A stretch of DNA of 64,000 nucleotides from JACPDH01 sp041671505. GTDB lineage: Bacteria; Acidobacteriota; Thermoanaerobaculia; Gp7-AA8. The position numbers and the translations under genes were made by a program. A model generated the notes under the pieces. That model had not been told where the DNA came from. It ran no database searches and worked only from the letters and a program-made list of their open reading frames with translations. The DNA is taken from positions 62,001-126,000 of the forward strand of contig JBAZBK010000015.1 in NCBI GenBank assembly GCA_041671505.1. The letters are read 5' to 3'. Below, in pieces: positions 45,301 to 52,282 of this stretch (within the stretch, counting starts at the first letter, position 1; every line of letters begins with the position of its first letter).

Positions 45301-45646
45301 TGTCGCGGAGCGCCGTTTCGGCCAGGCCCCGCTTCGAGCTTGCGCGCTGTACGCTCAGGCCCGCGATTGCGGCGACCAGCAGCGCGAACACGCTCCCGAG
45401 GATGAGCAACGGTCTCGCTACGGCCACGCGACGGAGCGAGCCGGGGGAGATGCTGCGCGACGACGTCGAATCCGCGAAGTGCGCCGAGTGGATATCGATG
45501 GAAGCGCCGGCGAGGAGCGGGGAAGCGATCGCATGCGACGAAGGCGCACGCGCCGGGCCGACGCCGGACGGGAGAGGACGATGGAGCGAGAATGTTCCCG
45601 CCAGGAGAAGAGCCGCGGCCACGCTCGCCCGCGCGAGAGCGATCAT
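42308..45646 (-). CDS. Membrane sensor histidine kinase with six PAS domains, four in near-identical tandem
   Basis: This protein of about 1112 residues has two membrane helices (first about 20, second near 80-100) around a short periplasmic loop, a first PAS (GIQDYAIYMLDPRGNIVSWN), four tandem PAS copies of 128 residues each (GLLEAAPDAMVVVNTAGEI), a sixth divergent PAS (ASAPIIVWDTDQRI), then HisKA with ASHDLQEPLRMVASY (phosphoacceptor His) and HATPase (NAIKYQ, DNGLGID, GTGIGLAICKKIVERHGG). ATG 45646 opens the first membrane helix; GTG 45673 and TTG 45739 are alternatives. It lies 102 bases downstream of CsbD on the same strand and could share that gene's regulon promoter. Confidence 0.9.
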   Translation of the reverse strand: MIALARASVAAALLLAGTFSLHRPLPSGVGPARAPSSHAIASPLLAGASIDIHSAHFADSTSSRSISPGSLRRVAVARPLLILGSVFALLVAAIAGLSVQRASSKRGLAETALRDSEEKHRMLLDGIQDYAIYMLDPRGNIVSWNGGAERIKGYSSDQIIGRNFSCFFPRDEVELGRPQEILRITAARGRHEEQGRRVRKDGSQFLATVSLTALRDSGGKLHGFSEISRDLSESQESEARYRGLLEAAPDAMVVVNTAGEIVLLNAEAEHQFGYRRDELLGQPVTNIIPEGFAERLIADGTRSAAEALAQQIGTGIELIGRRKDGSEFPLEIMLSPLESAEGILVTAAIRDISVRRAAEEHLSQMEGRYRGLLEAAPDAMVVVNTAGEIVLLNAEAENQFRYRRDELLGQPVTNIIPEGFAERLIADGTRSAAEALAQQIGTGIELIGRRKDGSEFPLEIMLSPLESAEGILVTAAIRDISVRRAAEEHLAQMEGRYRGLLEAAPDAMVVVNTAGEIVLLNAEAENQFRYRRDELLGQPVTNIIPKGFAERLIADGTRSAAEALAQQIGTGIELIGRRKDGSEFPLEIMLSPLESAEGILVTAAIRDISVRRAAEEHLAQMEGRYRGLLEAAPDAMVVVNTAGEIVLLNAEAENQFGYRRDELLGQRVTNIIPEGFAERLIADGTRSAAEALAQQIGTGIELIGRRKDGSEFPLEIMLSPLESAEGILVTAAIRDISERKQAVEELRRTTAYLENLVDLASAPIIVWDTDQRITRFNFAFERLTQRRAADVLGLTLDLLFPDATRQVSLEQIGRTMQSEGLQSAEIPILRADGDVRTVLWSSANIYDTASGGKLLAVIAQGLDITERKQAEARLLQKVDELYRSNKELEQFAYIASHDLQEPLRMVASYTQLLSRRYKGRLDSDADEFIAFAVDGANRMQRLIQDLLEFSRVGTKGRELLETSSEDALQNALVNLHGAIEASGAQVTHDPLPFVMADESQLVQLFQNLVGNAIKYQLPGAAPRVHVSAAINGGRKWQFAVQDNGLGIDAQYFDKIFGMFQRLHKRDEYAGTGIGLAICKKIVERHGGSISVESKSGEGSTFRFALAAAKEIS
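43400..44935 (-). repeat. Four tandem 384-bp coding repeats (PAS domains)
   Basis: The string GATGTCGCG recurs at 43439, 43823, 44207 and 44591, exactly 384 bp apart. The copies are nearly identical at both DNA and protein level; differences are few and mostly silent. This indicates recent in-frame amplification or ongoing gene conversion. Confidence 0.9.
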
Positions 45647-45748
45647 CGAGTTCGATCCAGAGTTGAGCCTCACATCGCACCTCGCATCGCGGTCGGATCC
45701 CGGATCCGGCCGCGTGACATCCGTCGGACGGCGCAGCAATTGCGTGCC

Positions 45749-45952
45749 CTAACCCTTCTTGATGGCCTTGCCCATTGCGGCGGCAAAGTCGCCGGCCTTG
45801 CGGCGGGCCTCACCGATGCGTTCCTGGACGACTCCGACCGCACGCTGCTGCGCACCCTGACGTTCCATCTCGCGGTCGCCCGTGATGATGCCGGCCGCTT
45901 CCTTGACTCGTCCCTTCAGCTTCGTGACCTTGCCGCGCGATTCCTGACTCAT
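45749..45952 (-). CDS. CsbD-family stress protein
   Basis: This is a 67-residue hydrophilic helical protein with the family pattern GKVTKLKGRVKEAAGIITGDREMERQG split across GKVTKLKGRVKEAAG and GDREMERQG. CsbD was first seen as a sigma-B-dependent protein of Bacillus; its molecular role is not known. ATG 45952 has AAGGAG upstream and lies about 59 bases behind the start expected from element 46018-46094. Confidence 0.9.
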   Translation of the reverse strand: MSQESRGKVTKLKGRVKEAAGIITGDREMERQGAQQRAVGVVQERIGEARRKAGDFAAAMGKAIKKG

Positions 45953-46017
45953 GAGGTCTCCTTCGCGTGCCGGAGGATTCCGCAACGGGGTGCCGCACCT
46001 TCCGGACCGCTGGGTCG

Positions 46018-46094
46018 AATCTAGTCCGGCGCCGCGCGGCGCGGAAGCGCACTTTCTACCCAATCGGGGCGGGCGACGACCGGGTAGTAAGTAC
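46018..46094 (-). promoter_or_regulatory. Regulon element 6 (CsbD)
   Basis: Minus strand: distal dyad GTACTTACTAC (46084-46094), proximal GTAGAAAGTGC running into GCGCTT (46045-46059), exactly 20 bp, CTAGATT (46018-46024; -10 TAGATT). Dyad centres 35 bp apart. The flanking 341-bp gap between CsbD and the next gene holds this element and its divergent neighbour and nothing else. Confidence 0.88.
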
Positions 46095-46141
46095 GTCGGT
46101 CGCTGACCGCTCTCTCGACTTGGTCCGGCAATGGGGGGCGT

Positions 46142-46218
46142 GCGTAATTTCTACGGAGTGGCTCGTGCCGCGGGGCGTACTAAGTGCGCTTACAAGTCTG
46201 CAAGCGCTGCGTTAAGTT
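46142..46218 (+). promoter_or_regulatory. Regulon element 7 (BamE-like lipoprotein)
   Basis: Plus strand: distal dyad GTAATTTCTAC (46144-46154), proximal GTACTAAGTGC running into GCGCTT (46177-46191), exactly 20 bp, TTAAGTT (46212-46218; -10 TAAGTT), then CGAGGCAG. Dyad centres 33 bp apart. It points away from element 6, so each divergent gene has its own copy. Confidence 0.85.
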
Positions 46219-46293
46219 CGAGGCAGATCATCGAGTGATGCGGATTCCTATGAACAGCTCCGGTCGCTCGATGTGCAAACTGGAGGCAGTGAC

Positions 46294-46668
46294 ATGAAAC
46301 GATTGATACTCGCAGTATCGATTGCAGGGCTGGTGGTCAGCGGCTGCACCTCGGCGATGAACACGGTCAAGAAGCCGGGCAGGATGAACGAGAGCGGCGA
46401 AATCCGCCCCTGCCATCGTGACACCTATGACGCGCAGTCGTGCGGCAACGCACTCTTCAATGCGAAGGTGATCGGGAAGATTCACGTCGATCAGCCGATG
46501 TCCGACGTGAAGGCGATCATGCGTCACGAGGCGGAGCGGCGCAGGGCCGACGGCGCGTACGAGTCGTGGGGCTACGTCACCGACTACGAGAACCGTGAGA
46601 TGACCTGGATCGCGTTCCACGAAGGTACGGTCTCCTCGATCAACAAGGAGCCGTGGTCTCGCGATTGA
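46294..46668 (+). CDS. Small lipoprotein with BamE/SmpA-like fold
   Basis: The 124-residue protein has a lipoprotein signal (GLVVSGC). The mature part has the arrangement of SmpA/OmlA/BamE proteins: IHVDQPMSDVKAIM, then a hydrophilic helix, YESWGYVTDYE and WIAFHEGTVSSI. The match is structural in pattern rather than close in sequence. GGAGG lies 7 bases before the ATG. It is preceded by regulon element 46142-46218. Confidence 0.68.
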   Translation: MKRLILAVSIAGLVVSGCTSAMNTVKKPGRMNESGEIRPCHRDTYDAQSCGNALFNAKVIGKIHVDQPMSDVKAIMRHEAERRRADGAYESWGYVTDYENREMTWIAFHEGTVSSINKEPWSRD

Positions 46669-46718
46669 AGAACGAGCTGCAGGAGCGAAGCAGCCGGTGG
46701 AGAGACGCGCCGCCCGGG

Positions 46719-47408
46719 TCAGACCACGGCGCCGAAGATCCTGCCGACCGCGAACGTGATCGCCATCGCGAGCGCGCCCCAGAAGGTCACGCGTATCGCG
46801 CCGGTGATTGCGTTAGCGCCTCCGGCGCGCGCGGCGATGCCTCCCATCGTCGCGAGAAACGCGAGGGAGACGAGGGTCACGATCGTCGTCGTCGCGTCCG
46901 CAGGGGCGAGCGCGAGCGTGACGAGTGGCATCGCCGCTCCGACGACGAACGTGCCGGCGGAGGCGAGCGCGGCCTGCACGGGGCGCGCTCGCTGCTGGTC
47001 CGAGATTCCGAGCTCGTCGCGCGCGTGCGCGCCGAGCGCGTCGTGCGCCATCAACTGCTCCGCAACCTGCTTGGCCAGCTCGGGCTCGAGGCCCCTGCCG
47101 GCGTAAATCCCGGCAAGCTCCGCGAGCTCGTGCTCGTGGTCTGTCGCGAGCTCGTGGCGCTCGCGCGCCAGGTCCGCCTCTTCGGTGTCCGACTGAGAGC
47201 TGACCGAAACATACTCGCCCGCGGCCATCGACATCGCTCCGGCGACGAGGCCGGCGACGCCGGCGACGAGCACGTCGCTCCGCCCGGCTCCCGCGCCGGC
47301 GACGCCGAGCACGAGACTCGCCGTCGACACGACTCCGTCGTTCGCTCCCATGACCGCAGCGCGCAACCATCCGACCCGTTCCGAGCGATGGCGTTCCGTA
47401 TGTCGCAT
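46719..47408 (-). CDS. VIT1/CCC1-family iron/manganese transporter
   Basis: The 229-residue membrane protein shows the family opening GWLRAAVMGANDGVVSTASLVLGVAGA, MSMAAGEYVSVSSQSDTE, a cytosolic metal-binding helical region with many Glu/His, and two C-terminal helices. VIT-family proteins move Fe2+ or Mn2+ out of the cytosol. ATG 47408 is used; a GTG at 47423 is possible. No regulon element precedes it. Confidence 0.9.
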   Translation of the reverse strand: MRHTERHRSERVGWLRAAVMGANDGVVSTASLVLGVAGAGAGRSDVLVAGVAGLVAGAMSMAAGEYVSVSSQSDTEEADLARERHELATDHEHELAELAGIYAGRGLEPELAKQVAEQLMAHDALGAHARDELGISDQQRARPVQAALASAGTFVVGAAMPLVTLALAPADATTTIVTLVSLAFLATMGGIAARAGGANAITGAIRVTFWGALAMAITFAVGRIFGAVV

Positions 47409-47731
47409 GAACCTTCTGTCCACCCTTCCGATCGATTCCGGCGACGTGATCGCCGGCCTGCTCCGCGTTTCGGATTCATCCGCAGGAGCGAACCGATCCT
47501 ATCACTCGTCGTTTTTGCGCCTTACCGTGGCAGCGCCGGCGCAGTCGTGATCTGCGATTGCGTCGTCGGGCGGTTTCGTCGCGCATTTTGCGGCGCGCCT
47601 CCTTCTGCGGTTCGGTGGTATGTTTGTCGGAAGCCAACCGCTCCCGGGCCGCATTCGGCACTTCAGAGACGCGACCGTGCGACGGCCCGGAGGCGCCCGC
47701 GCCGCCCGTCGTGGCGCGAGAGGGGACTCAC
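47409..47731. other. Gene-poor interval between divergent VIT and kinase genes
   Basis: 323 bp that should hold divergent promoters. I see no copy of the regulon element, no repeat and no clear -35/-10 pair. The kinase frame is open through much of it without a convincing start. Confidence 0.5.
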
Positions 47732-49885
47732 TTGAGAAAGTCGCCGGGCCGGCAGGAATCGACAGACGGTCGCAGCGCCGACATCGCCGCGTTTCGGGCG
47801 CTCTTGCGCTCGGTCATCGAGAATCGCCAGTTCCCCGACGCAGCGCAGTCCGTCTTGAAGGCGTGCCGCGAGAATCTCGGCGCGGAATCGGGATTCGTCG
47901 CGCTTCGCCCCCGAGGTGGGGAGGGACTCGACGTCGTCATCGTCGATCCTCCCGGAGTCGAAATGACTGTCGCCAGTGGATTGCCCTCACCGCTTCGTCG
48001 CCTCAGCATTCGCGCCTCACAGGGGCTGCGCGCTGTCGCGGCAAACCACCTGGCGAGCGACCCCGACTCAGCTGCGAAGGGTACCGGGAGCTTCGTCATC
48101 GAGAACGCGTTGATCGCTCCCGTCGTCCTTGGCGGCGAGCTCGCCGGCCTCCTCTGCGTGATGAACGCGAAGGGAGGATTCTCGGCCGCCGACTCCGGCC
48201 TCGGCGAGGTCTACGCCGAGCTTGCTGCCGTCGCGCTCCATCACAGCCTCACTGTGAACGACCTCGAGATCCACAGTCATGCGCTGGAAGAAGAGAGGCA
48301 CGCGGGCGCTGCGCAGCTCTGGCAGTCGGAACGCGAATTCCGGACGCTCGTCGAAAATCTGCCCGACGTCATCGCACGCTTCGACGCCGATCTCCGGCAC
48401 CTCTACGTCAGCCCGACGATCCAGAGGCTGACCGGTCGGCCGGCCGAAGAGTTCGTCGGTAAGACGAACCTCGAGCTCGGGATGCCGCCCGATGTGACGC
48501 AGCAGTGGAACGCCTCGATCAAGCGGGTGCTCGCAACGGGCCGCCCGGAGCGGCTCGAATTCGAGTTCCCGAGCCCCGATGCGACGCGACACTTCGATTG
48601 CAGGCTCGTCGCGGAGCGGGGCCCGGATGGAAAGATCCAGTCGGTGCTGAGCGTCGCCCGCGACGTGACCGAGCGATGGCTCGCGTACGAGGCGGAGAAG
48701 CGCGCCCGCACTGTTGCCGACGCCCTCCGCGAGACGACCGTGCTGCTCACCCGCAGCCTCGACCGCGAAACCGTGCTGTCGACGATGCTTGACTGCCTGC
48801 GCCGCCTCGTTCCCTTCGATCGTGCGCGGGTCATGATGCTCGAGGCGGAGTCGCGAGTTTCGGTCCGCGCGATCTTCGACGGGAAGCACGTCGTTCCTCT
48901 CGAGGCGGAGGTGCGCCCGGAGTTCGATCCGGATGACCACCCGATCGTGCGCGACATCCTGACGACAGGAACGGCCGTGCTGATCCCCGACATCCGGACT
49001 CGCGCCGACTGGAGCCTTCCGACGGACGGCTCCATGGAGGTGAGCTGGATGGGCGTTCCGCTCTACGCGCGCGGCGACGTCGCCGGCCTTTTCTCACTAT
49101 CCAAGAGCGAGCCCGACTACTTCAACGAGGAGCACGTCAGGCTCGCCGAGGCGATGTCGACGCAGGCTTCGGTGGCGGTGGAGAATTCGGTGCTCTTCGA
49201 GCAGATGCAGGTGTCGACGCAGCGACTGCAGGCGCTATCACGCCGCATCGTCGAGGTGCAGGAGAGCGAGCGGCGACACATCGCGCGCGAGCTTCACGAC
49301 GAGGCGGGGCAGGCGCTCGTCTCCCTGCGTTACGGCCTTCGAATGCTCGAGCGGCAGATCGACCTCGGCGAGAGCGTGACGGAGCGGGTTTCCGAGCTCG
49401 TCAACCGAACCGATGCGGTGATCGACGGACTGCATCGCCTTGCGGCCGATCTGCGGCCCGCGAGCCTCGACCATCTCGGGCTCGAGGCCGCCCTGCGTCA
49501 GTACTCCCGATCGGCGGGAACCGAGACGGGGCTGGCCGTCCGGTTCAAGGCGCGCGGATTCACGGATGACCGGCTCGAGCCCGCGATCGAGACGGCGCTC
49601 TATCGTGTGGTGCAGGAAGCGGTGGCCAACGTCGTACGGCACGCCCGCGCGACGGGTGTCGACATATTCGTGAGGCATCGCGGTGACAGCATCATGGTGA
49701 TGATCGAAGACGACGGGGTCGGGTTCGAGGAGAGGCTGGTTCCGCTGAATGGACATTTCGGCCTGCTGGGCATGAGAGAGCGGGCCGCGGCGCTCGGAGG
49801 AACGCTGACGGTGGAAAGCACGCCGGGAGCCGGGACAACGATCGTGGTGGAGGTGCCAATTGACAATCCGAATTCTGATCGCTGA
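47732..49885 (+). CDS. Cytosolic GAF-PAS-GAF sensor histidine kinase (NarL-type, HisKA_3)
   Basis: This protein of about 717 residues has no membrane helix. It has a GAF domain (about 20-195), a PAS domain (about 215-335, LVENLPDVIARFDADLRHL), a second GAF (about 345-500), then HisKA_3 with ERRHIARELHDEAGQAL (phosphoacceptor His) and HATPase (EAVANVVRHA, DDGVGFEE, GHFGLLGMRERAAALGG). TTG 47732 is preferred because GAGAGGGG precedes it; GTG 47711 is possible. It overlaps the response regulator gene by 26 bases. A cytosolic signal such as redox state or a ligand of GAF is expected. Confidence 0.88.
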   Translation: MRKSPGRQESTDGRSADIAAFRALLRSVIENRQFPDAAQSVLKACRENLGAESGFVALRPRGGEGLDVVIVDPPGVEMTVASGLPSPLRRLSIRASQGLRAVAANHLASDPDSAAKGTGSFVIENALIAPVVLGGELAGLLCVMNAKGGFSAADSGLGEVYAELAAVALHHSLTVNDLEIHSHALEEERHAGAAQLWQSEREFRTLVENLPDVIARFDADLRHLYVSPTIQRLTGRPAEEFVGKTNLELGMPPDVTQQWNASIKRVLATGRPERLEFEFPSPDATRHFDCRLVAERGPDGKIQSVLSVARDVTERWLAYEAEKRARTVADALRETTVLLTRSLDRETVLSTMLDCLRRLVPFDRARVMMLEAESRVSVRAIFDGKHVVPLEAEVRPEFDPDDHPIVRDILTTGTAVLIPDIRTRADWSLPTDGSMEVSWMGVPLYARGDVAGLFSLSKSEPDYFNEEHVRLAEAMSTQASVAVENSVLFEQMQVSTQRLQALSRRIVEVQESERRHIARELHDEAGQALVSLRYGLRMLERQIDLGESVTERVSELVNRTDAVIDGLHRLAADLRPASLDHLGLEAALRQYSRSAGTETGLAVRFKARGFTDDRLEPAIETALYRVVQEAVANVVRHARATGVDIFVRHRGDSIMVMIEDDGVGFEERLVPLNGHFGLLGMRERAAALGGTLTVESTPGAGTTIVVEVPIDNPNSDR

Positions 49886-50498
49886 CGACCACGTCGTCGT
49901 ACGTTCCGGGCTCCGCGCGCTGCTGGAGACCGACCCCGAGCTCGAAGTCGTCGGTGAGGCTGCGAACGGGACCGACACGCTGCGGATGTCGGAGGAGCTG
50001 ACTCCCGATATGATCCTGCTCGACATCACCATGCCCCCCGAGAACGGCATCGTGACGGCGAAGCAGCTGAAGGAGAAGCGCCCGGGAGTCATCGTGCTCT
50101 TCCTCACGATGCACGAGGATGAGAGCCTCCTTCACGAGGCGCTGCGTGCCGGCGCATCCGGCTACGTGATCAAGCGCGCCGAGGAGTCGGAGATCATCCA
50201 GGCGATTCACGCGACTTCGAACGGCGACATCTACGTCCATCCCTCGATGACGCGCGCGCTCCTTCATCAGCCGGTCACGGCGGAGCGGCGGAGAGGGGAG
50301 CCGGTCGTCGCGCTCACCCCGCGCGAGCTCGACGTCCTCCGGCTGCTCGCGAAGGGAAACACGAACAGGCAGATCGCCGACCTCCTGGATCTCTCCATTC
50401 GGACCGTCGAGAACCATCGCGCGAACCTGATGGGAAAGTTAGGCCTGGTGAGCCGCGTGGAGTTGGTGAACTACGCGGAGGAGCACCATTTGCTTTAG
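49860..50498 (+). CDS. NarL/FixJ-family response regulator
   Basis: The 212-residue protein has a receiver domain (IADDHVVVRSGLRALL, Asp55 in ILLDITMPP, Lys in YVIKRAE) and a LuxR-type HTH (LTPRELDVLRLLAKGNTNRQIADLL, IRTVENHRANLMGKLGL). TTG 49860 with GGAGG 6 bases before it; the overlap couples it to the kinase. Proteins of this family bind short dyads as dimers. It is the only DNA-binding response regulator in the window and lies inside the cluster of regulon elements, so it is my first candidate for the regulator; nothing here proves that. Confidence 0.92.
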   Translation: MTIRILIADDHVVVRSGLRALLETDPELEVVGEAANGTDTLRMSEELTPDMILLDITMPPENGIVTAKQLKEKRPGVIVLFLTMHEDESLLHEALRAGASGYVIKRAEESEIIQAIHATSNGDIYVHPSMTRALLHQPVTAERRRGEPVVALTPRELDVLRLLAKGNTNRQIADLLDLSIRTVENHRANLMGKLGLVSRVELVNYAEEHHLL

Positions 50499-50562
50499 GA
50501 GTTCGCTCCCGGGTTGCGCGAGTGCGGATGCCCCGGCTGTTGTGGAGTTTGTGCTCAATGCC

Positions 50563-50603
50563 TTTGAAGTTAGAACGTAGAACGCTGAACTTTGAATCCA
50601 GAA
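50563..50603. repeat. Single arm of the long-hairpin repeat
   Basis: TTGAAGTTAGAACGTAGAAC and following bases match the left arm of the hairpin at 50815-50916, with several substitutions. No partner arm is present. The 666-bp gap 50499-51164 holds this, GC-rich REP-like sequence (about 50690-50800), the hairpin and the MITE-like copy, and no gene. Confidence 0.65.
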
Positions 50604-50814
50604 AGAGTGCAGGGCAGGCCGTGCGTGTCCGCGTTTCGCATTCTTCGTTCCGCTGCGAATGTCTCTCGTAAGTTCTGGCAAACCTGCATCCCGAAGGGAT
50701 GCCAGAAGGTAGCCGGGGGTCGCCCCGCCCTGCGGGGGGACCCCCGGAAGACGAATGCGGAATAGTCGCACCCCGGAGGGGTGCCAGCGGGGAGTTCGAG
50801 CGCCCTGACGGATT

Positions 50815-50916
50815 TTGAAGTTAGAACGTAGAACGATGAATGTTGAATCCAGAAAGGCGCGGAGCAACCGGCTCCTTTCCGGATTCAACATTCATCGTTC
50901 TACGTTCTAACTTCAA
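50815..50916. repeat. Perfect 36-bp inverted repeat
   Basis: The arms 50815-50850 and 50881-50916 are exact reverse complements; the 30-base loop has further pairing. The AT-rich arm sequence (GTTAGAACGTAGAACGATG) contrasts with the GC-rich genome. A related hairpin is at 57889-57986. Confidence 0.88.
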
Positions 50917-50951
50917 GTCGGTGGTGCGAGCTTGCGACGCGCTGGCGCGGT

Positions 50952-51105
50952 GTCGTCCCGACGACCGAGCCCGCGAAGCGGGTGAGGAAGGAGGGACCTC
51001 GCAGGCTGGTACTCATGTGCCACCAGCGAGAGAGCTCGTGATCAACCTCAGCTGTACCAGCCTGCGAGATCCCTCCTCCCTCGCGGTGCTCGGTCGTCGG
51101 GATGA
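50952..51105. repeat. MITE-like palindromic repeat, copy B
   Basis: Bounded by GTCGTCCCGACGA and TCGTCGGGATGAC, with the same internal arms (GGAGGGACCTCGCAGGCTGG) as the copy at 35104-35266. It differs by substitutions in the loop and a small deletion. Confidence 0.82.
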
Positions 51106-51164
51106 CAGGCCGGGCGTTCGTGGGCCGAGAGCTAAGGGCTAAGGGCTGAATGGCCCGCCCGCCC

Positions 51165-51443
51165 TCACCCCCGCCGCGAGACCAGGTGGATGATCGCGAC
51201 GAAGAGTGCGGCGCCGATGATCGACCAGAGGATCGGGAACGGGTGGCCGCCGACGACCACCATGAAGGGCTCGGGAAGCTTGAGCAGCCCTGCGACCCAC
51301 GGCCCGAAGAGCGCCCCCACGAAGCCGAGTGCGATCGAGACGACGAGTCCGCCGCGGGCGCTGCCCGCAATGGCCTTACCGATCGCGCCGCAGATGGCCG
51401 CGATCACCACGAGAACCAGAAGTGCCGGAAGTGAGATCGTCAT
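51165..51443 (-). CDS. GlsB/YeaQ/YmgE-family stress membrane protein
   Basis: This 92-residue protein has three hydrophobic segments with the family glycine pattern (GAIGKAIAGSARGG, VSIALGFVGALFGPWVAG). The family is also called transglycosylase-associated; function is unknown, but members accompany general stress regulons. It lies 13 bases downstream of the Met-rich protein gene, so it is in the operon driven by element 52001-52076. Confidence 0.85.
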   Translation of the reverse strand: MTISLPALLVLVVIAAICGAIGKAIAGSARGGLVVSIALGFVGALFGPWVAGLLKLPEPFMVVVGGHPFPILWSIIGAALFVAIIHLVSRRG

Positions 51444-51456
51444 GACTCGTCCCTCT

Positions 51457-51882
51457 CTAGTGCTTGTGCATGGGCGGCGCTGGTGTCGAACCCTTGTCGG
51501 AATCCTTCATCATCGGACAGCCCGACACTGAATTCGCCATCCCCGTCATCATGCCGCGCTTCATGTGCGACATCATGTGCTCCATCATCTTGGGCTGCAT
51601 CTCCATCATCTCTTTTTGCATCATCGATCGCTGCGCGACGAGCTCCGTGACGACCGCGGCGGTCTTGTCGACCTTCGCCGAGCCTTTCGCCTTGTTCATT
51701 TCGGCGACCATCGCATCGAGCCGCGCATTCATCTCGGCCATGTGGGCTTTCATCGCGTCGTGCTGCTGCATCATGGCCGCGCAGTCGGGCATCGCCGGCT
51801 CCTTGGCCTCGGGTGTCTGCGCGAGGAGTGAAGGCGCCAGCAGCAGCGAAAAGGCGAGCGCGTAGAACATCTGCTTCTTCAT
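51457..51882 (-). CDS. Secreted methionine-rich protein
   Basis: The 141-residue protein has a signal peptide (MKKQMFYALAFSLLLAPSLLAQ). The mature part is extremely rich in Met with some His (HDAMKAHMAEMNARL; MMEMQPKMMEHMMSHMKRGMM; CPMMKD; PPMHKH). Such patterns occur in copper-binding periplasmic proteins and may also act as oxidant sinks; neither can be decided here. ATG 51882 has GGAG upstream. It is first in the operon with the GlsB-like gene. Confidence 0.75.
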   Translation of the reverse strand: MKKQMFYALAFSLLLAPSLLAQTPEAKEPAMPDCAAMMQQHDAMKAHMAEMNARLDAMVAEMNKAKGSAKVDKTAAVVTELVAQRSMMQKEMMEMQPKMMEHMMSHMKRGMMTGMANSVSGCPMMKDSDKGSTPAPPMHKH

Positions 51883-52000
51883 TGTCGATCTCCATTCATC
51901 AGGTTCTGTGTCCGGGAAGCGGATTCGAGGGTCGCCCAATTTGTGCGGCAGCCCGGCGCGTCCGCCGTTCGTCGTTGCATCAACGAACGCACCACAATCG

Positions 52001-52076
52001 AAATTAGTCTCGCGGAGCCTCGCCGTGAAGCGCAGTTTCTACCCGGGCATAAGCCCATGTGTCGGGTAGGAATTAC
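52001..52076 (-). promoter_or_regulatory. Regulon element 8 (Met-rich protein and GlsB)
   Basis: Minus strand: distal dyad GTAATTCCTAC (52066-52076), proximal GTAGAAACTGC running into GCGCTT (52028-52042), exactly 20 bp, CTAATTT (52001-52007; -10 TAATTT). Dyad centres 34 bp apart. Apart from this and element 9 the 400-bp interval 51883-52282 holds nothing I can name. Confidence 0.88.
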
Positions 52077-52135
52077 GGTTCCCGTTCCACCGCCCCAAGG
52101 ACCCTGCACCACTGGCGCGCCCGCGGCCGCTGTTC

Positions 52136-52212
52136 GCGTAGTTCCTACGCGAAACCCCGCGACGAGCCGGGTAGTTAGCGCGCTTACCCGATCGTCGCCG
52201 GACGCGTAGCCT
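52136..52212 (+). promoter_or_regulatory. Regulon element 9 (DUF3494 protein)
   Basis: Plus strand: distal dyad GTAGTTCCTAC (52138-52148), proximal GTAGTTAGCGC running into GCGCTT (52171-52185), exactly 20 bp, GTAGCCT (52206-52212; -10 TAGCCT, the most divergent -10), then CGAGGAGAG. Dyad centres 33 bp apart. Leader about 64 bases. Confidence 0.8.
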
Positions 52213-52282
52213 CGAGGAGAGTTGAAATAACACAACAGCCATCGCGCGGGACTCCTACGCGCAAAGGCAGAGGAGATTCGAA

